From Actinomycetes bacterium (GTDB lineage: Bacteria > Actinomycetota > Aquicultoria > CAJVYJ01 > JAUVQD01), in contig JAUWIO010000062.1 of NCBI GenBank assembly GCA_030605305.1, positions 1-5,912 of the forward strand: a stretch of DNA of 5,912 nucleotides, written 5' to 3'. Shown piece by piece: positions 5,058 through 5,912 of the stretch. Position numbers and translations under genes: made by a program. The notes under the pieces are model-generated. The model was not told where the DNA came from. It saw only the letters and a list, made by a program, of their open reading frames with translations, and did no database searches. Numbering within the stretch: the first letter of the stretch is position 1; each line of letters begins with the position of its first letter.

Positions 5058-5645
5058 TTGTCCGACTTGGCTGGGTCAGTCGTTACGAAACTGAAGAGTA
5101 TTTTCTACAATGGCCGCCACCTGGTTTTTATTGCCATCATGGTGGTCGTCGTTCTCTCGGCCGGCTCGATCACGGTCATCTGGTTGGATTCTGCCGAGAC
5201 GAAGACAGTCACCGGGTCTATCAAACATCTTGGCGAACCGAATATCGTCTTGATTGATACCGATGGACAAGGCGATATAGAGCTTAAGCTGCCGGGAGCC
5301 GCGGTCGTCACTAAAGACGACGCCAGATCGCGATTTACGAGTCTGACCGTTGGCGATACGGTCAAGATCCGCTATCTCCAGCGCCACGTGGGTATCGGGG
5401 AGATAGACTCTCTTCAGGCAAGCAGTCCGGTGGCCCGCGGTCGGATCATCGAGATGGACCTGGATAAGAAGTTCATCGTCCTCAACGGTAAAGACACCCA
5501 TGTCTTCTACATCGGTCCGCAGACAGTTATTTTGAGAAAGGGATCGCTCGCCCAATTGGAGGACCTCAAGTTGGGTTCGTTGGCAAGGGCGGAATATAGA
5601 GACACGCTCGCTCCCAAGCTCGACCTGCTCGTCGTCGAGGAGTAG
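5058..5645 (+). CDS. Membrane-anchored protein with two repeated beta-rich modules, function unknown
   Basis: A 195-residue protein I do not recognise by name. Residues 1-20 are a short basic, presumably cytoplasmic start. Residues 21-43 form one hydrophobic membrane segment (LVFIAIMVVVVLSAG). The rest is probably outside the membrane. It has two similar modules: about 51-107 and 126-181. Each opens with a G-x-I strand (G53; G128) and closes with L-x-[VL]-G-[DS]...Y (L96-Y106; L170-Y180). Matching residues are 74-75 apart. The short beta-rich pattern with VGDTVKIRY looks like small OB-fold-like domains of the DUF5666 kind, which is a guess from pattern. The start is TTG at 5058; AGGAG (5048-5052) lies 5 bases before it, and no ATG fits. 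It is divergent from the M23 gene and 51 bases upstream of panC. Confidence 0.75.
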   Translation: MSDLAGSVVTKLKSIFYNGRHLVFIAIMVVVVLSAGSITVIWLDSAETKTVTGSIKHLGEPNIVLIDTDGQGDIELKLPGAAVVTKDDARSRFTSLTVGDTVKIRYLQRHVGIGEIDSLQASSPVARGRIIEMDLDKKFIVLNGKDTHVFYIGPQTVILRKGSLAQLEDLKLGSLARAEYRDTLAPKLDLLVVEE

Positions 5646-5660
5646 GTCTACCGCGTCCGG

Positions 5661-5681
5661 CTAGCGAAAAACCCGCGCTAG
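5661..5681. repeat. Small hairpin between the membrane protein gene and panC
   Basis: CTAGCG (5661-5666) and CGCTAG (5676-5681) form a 6-bp stem with a 9-base loop. There is no T-tract after it on the plus strand (TCATACTAT follows), so it is not a classic intrinsic terminator. It could still slow read-through or mark the 3' end of the upstream transcript. Confidence 0.3.
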
Positions 5682-5684
5682 TCA

Positions 5685-5690
5685 TACTAT
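5685..5690 (+). promoter_or_regulatory. Possible -10 element of a leaderless panC promoter
   Basis: TACTAT fits the TANNNT core and ends six bases before the panC ATG at 5697. That is the spacing expected when the mRNA begins at the start codon. No convincing -35 was seen. The absence of any Shine-Dalgarno before panC is the main support. Confidence 0.35.
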
Positions 5691-5696
5691 ACATGC

Positions 5697-5912
5697 ATGC
5701 GCGATCCGCAGATAACTCGAACTATCACAGAACTTCGCCAGGCGTTGGCGGAACGTAGCGGTGCCCTGATAGGCCTGGTGCCGACGATGGGTGCCCTCCA
5801 TGCCGGGCACGCGGCTTTGCTAAAGAGGGCCCGCTCCGAATGTGAGATCGTCGTTGCCAGCATCTTTGTCAATCCGCTCCAGTTTGGCCCGGGCGAGGAT
5901 TTTGCAGGTTAC
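5697..5912 (+). CDS. panC: Pantothenate synthetase (pantoate-beta-alanine ligase), N-terminal part
   Basis: The first 72 codons of a gene that runs off the window. PanC joins pantoate and beta-alanine with ATP to make pantothenate, the vitamin B5 precursor of coenzyme A, in the cytoplasm. Visible family motifs are [11 protein letters not shown] (28-38), with M31 and the HxGH nucleotide-binding motif (H35, H38), and [15 protein letters not shown] (55-69), which contributes to the pantoate site. The early residues ([12 protein letters not shown]) also match the usual N-terminus. ATG 5697 is the only reasonable start: an in-frame TAG lies 18 bases upstream, and the next ATG is inside the motif. 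No Shine-Dalgarno precedes it. The upstream membrane protein gene does not suggest a role in the pathway. Confidence 0.95.
   Translation, partial: MRDPQITRTITELRQALAERSGALIGLVPTMGALHAGHAALLKRARSECEIVVASIFVNPLQFGPGEDFAGY

Noticed and set aside
5687..5872. A 61-residue minus-strand open frame at the right end
   Set aside because: It is the antisense of panC, whose HxGH and FVNPxQF motifs are unmistakable.
1..5912. CRISPR array, insertion sequence, tRNA or rRNA
   Set aside because: No spaced direct repeats, transposase motifs with terminal repeats, cloverleaf-like sequence or rRNA-like stretch was found on either strand.

Overview
The window holds eight protein genes plus the regulatory DNA between them. 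It looks like a chromosomal segment of moderate GC from a bacterium. No mobile element, CRISPR array, tRNA or rRNA was seen. A HemY/CgoX-type heme enzyme, a PcsB/RipC-like coiled-coil M23 peptidase, and GTG and TTG starts point loosely to a Gram-positive or actinobacterial lineage. Rubrerythrin-like and SOD proteins suggest an anaerobe or microaerophile that meets oxygen. Both placements are inference with low confidence.

Left part (1-2100). The 3' end of a protoporphyrinogen/coproporphyrinogen oxidase gene (hemY/cgoX) meets, tail to tail, a minus-strand ferritin-like/rubrerythrin-type diiron protein; the two stop codons share one CTAG. The 252-base gap at 860-1111 holds a good minus-strand promoter for the diiron protein and one or two plus-strand promoters for an archaeal/FbaB-type class I fructose-bisphosphate aldolase. 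The aldolase gene ends at a strong intrinsic terminator.

Middle part (2100-3615). A minus-strand SlyD-like FKBP prolyl isomerase is divergent from a two-gene plus-strand operon. That operon is a small single-domain cupin with none of the usual metal-binding histidines, overlapping by four bases (GTGA) an Fe/Mn-family superoxide dismutase of a divergent subfamily. With the diiron protein, this makes a small oxidative-stress and protein-quality neighbourhood beside a heme gene.

Right part (3613-5912). A minus-strand secreted coiled-coil/M23 murein peptidase converges on the SOD gene with nine bases between the stops. Its 5' side faces a plus-strand gene for a membrane-anchored protein with two repeated beta-rich modules of unknown function. 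The ~200-base gap between them (4786/4855-5057) has a promoter in each direction and, in front of the membrane protein, a nested pair of inverted repeats that would fold in the mRNA leader. The window ends in the first 72 codons of panC (pantothenate synthetase), which has no Shine-Dalgarno sequence and may be leaderless.
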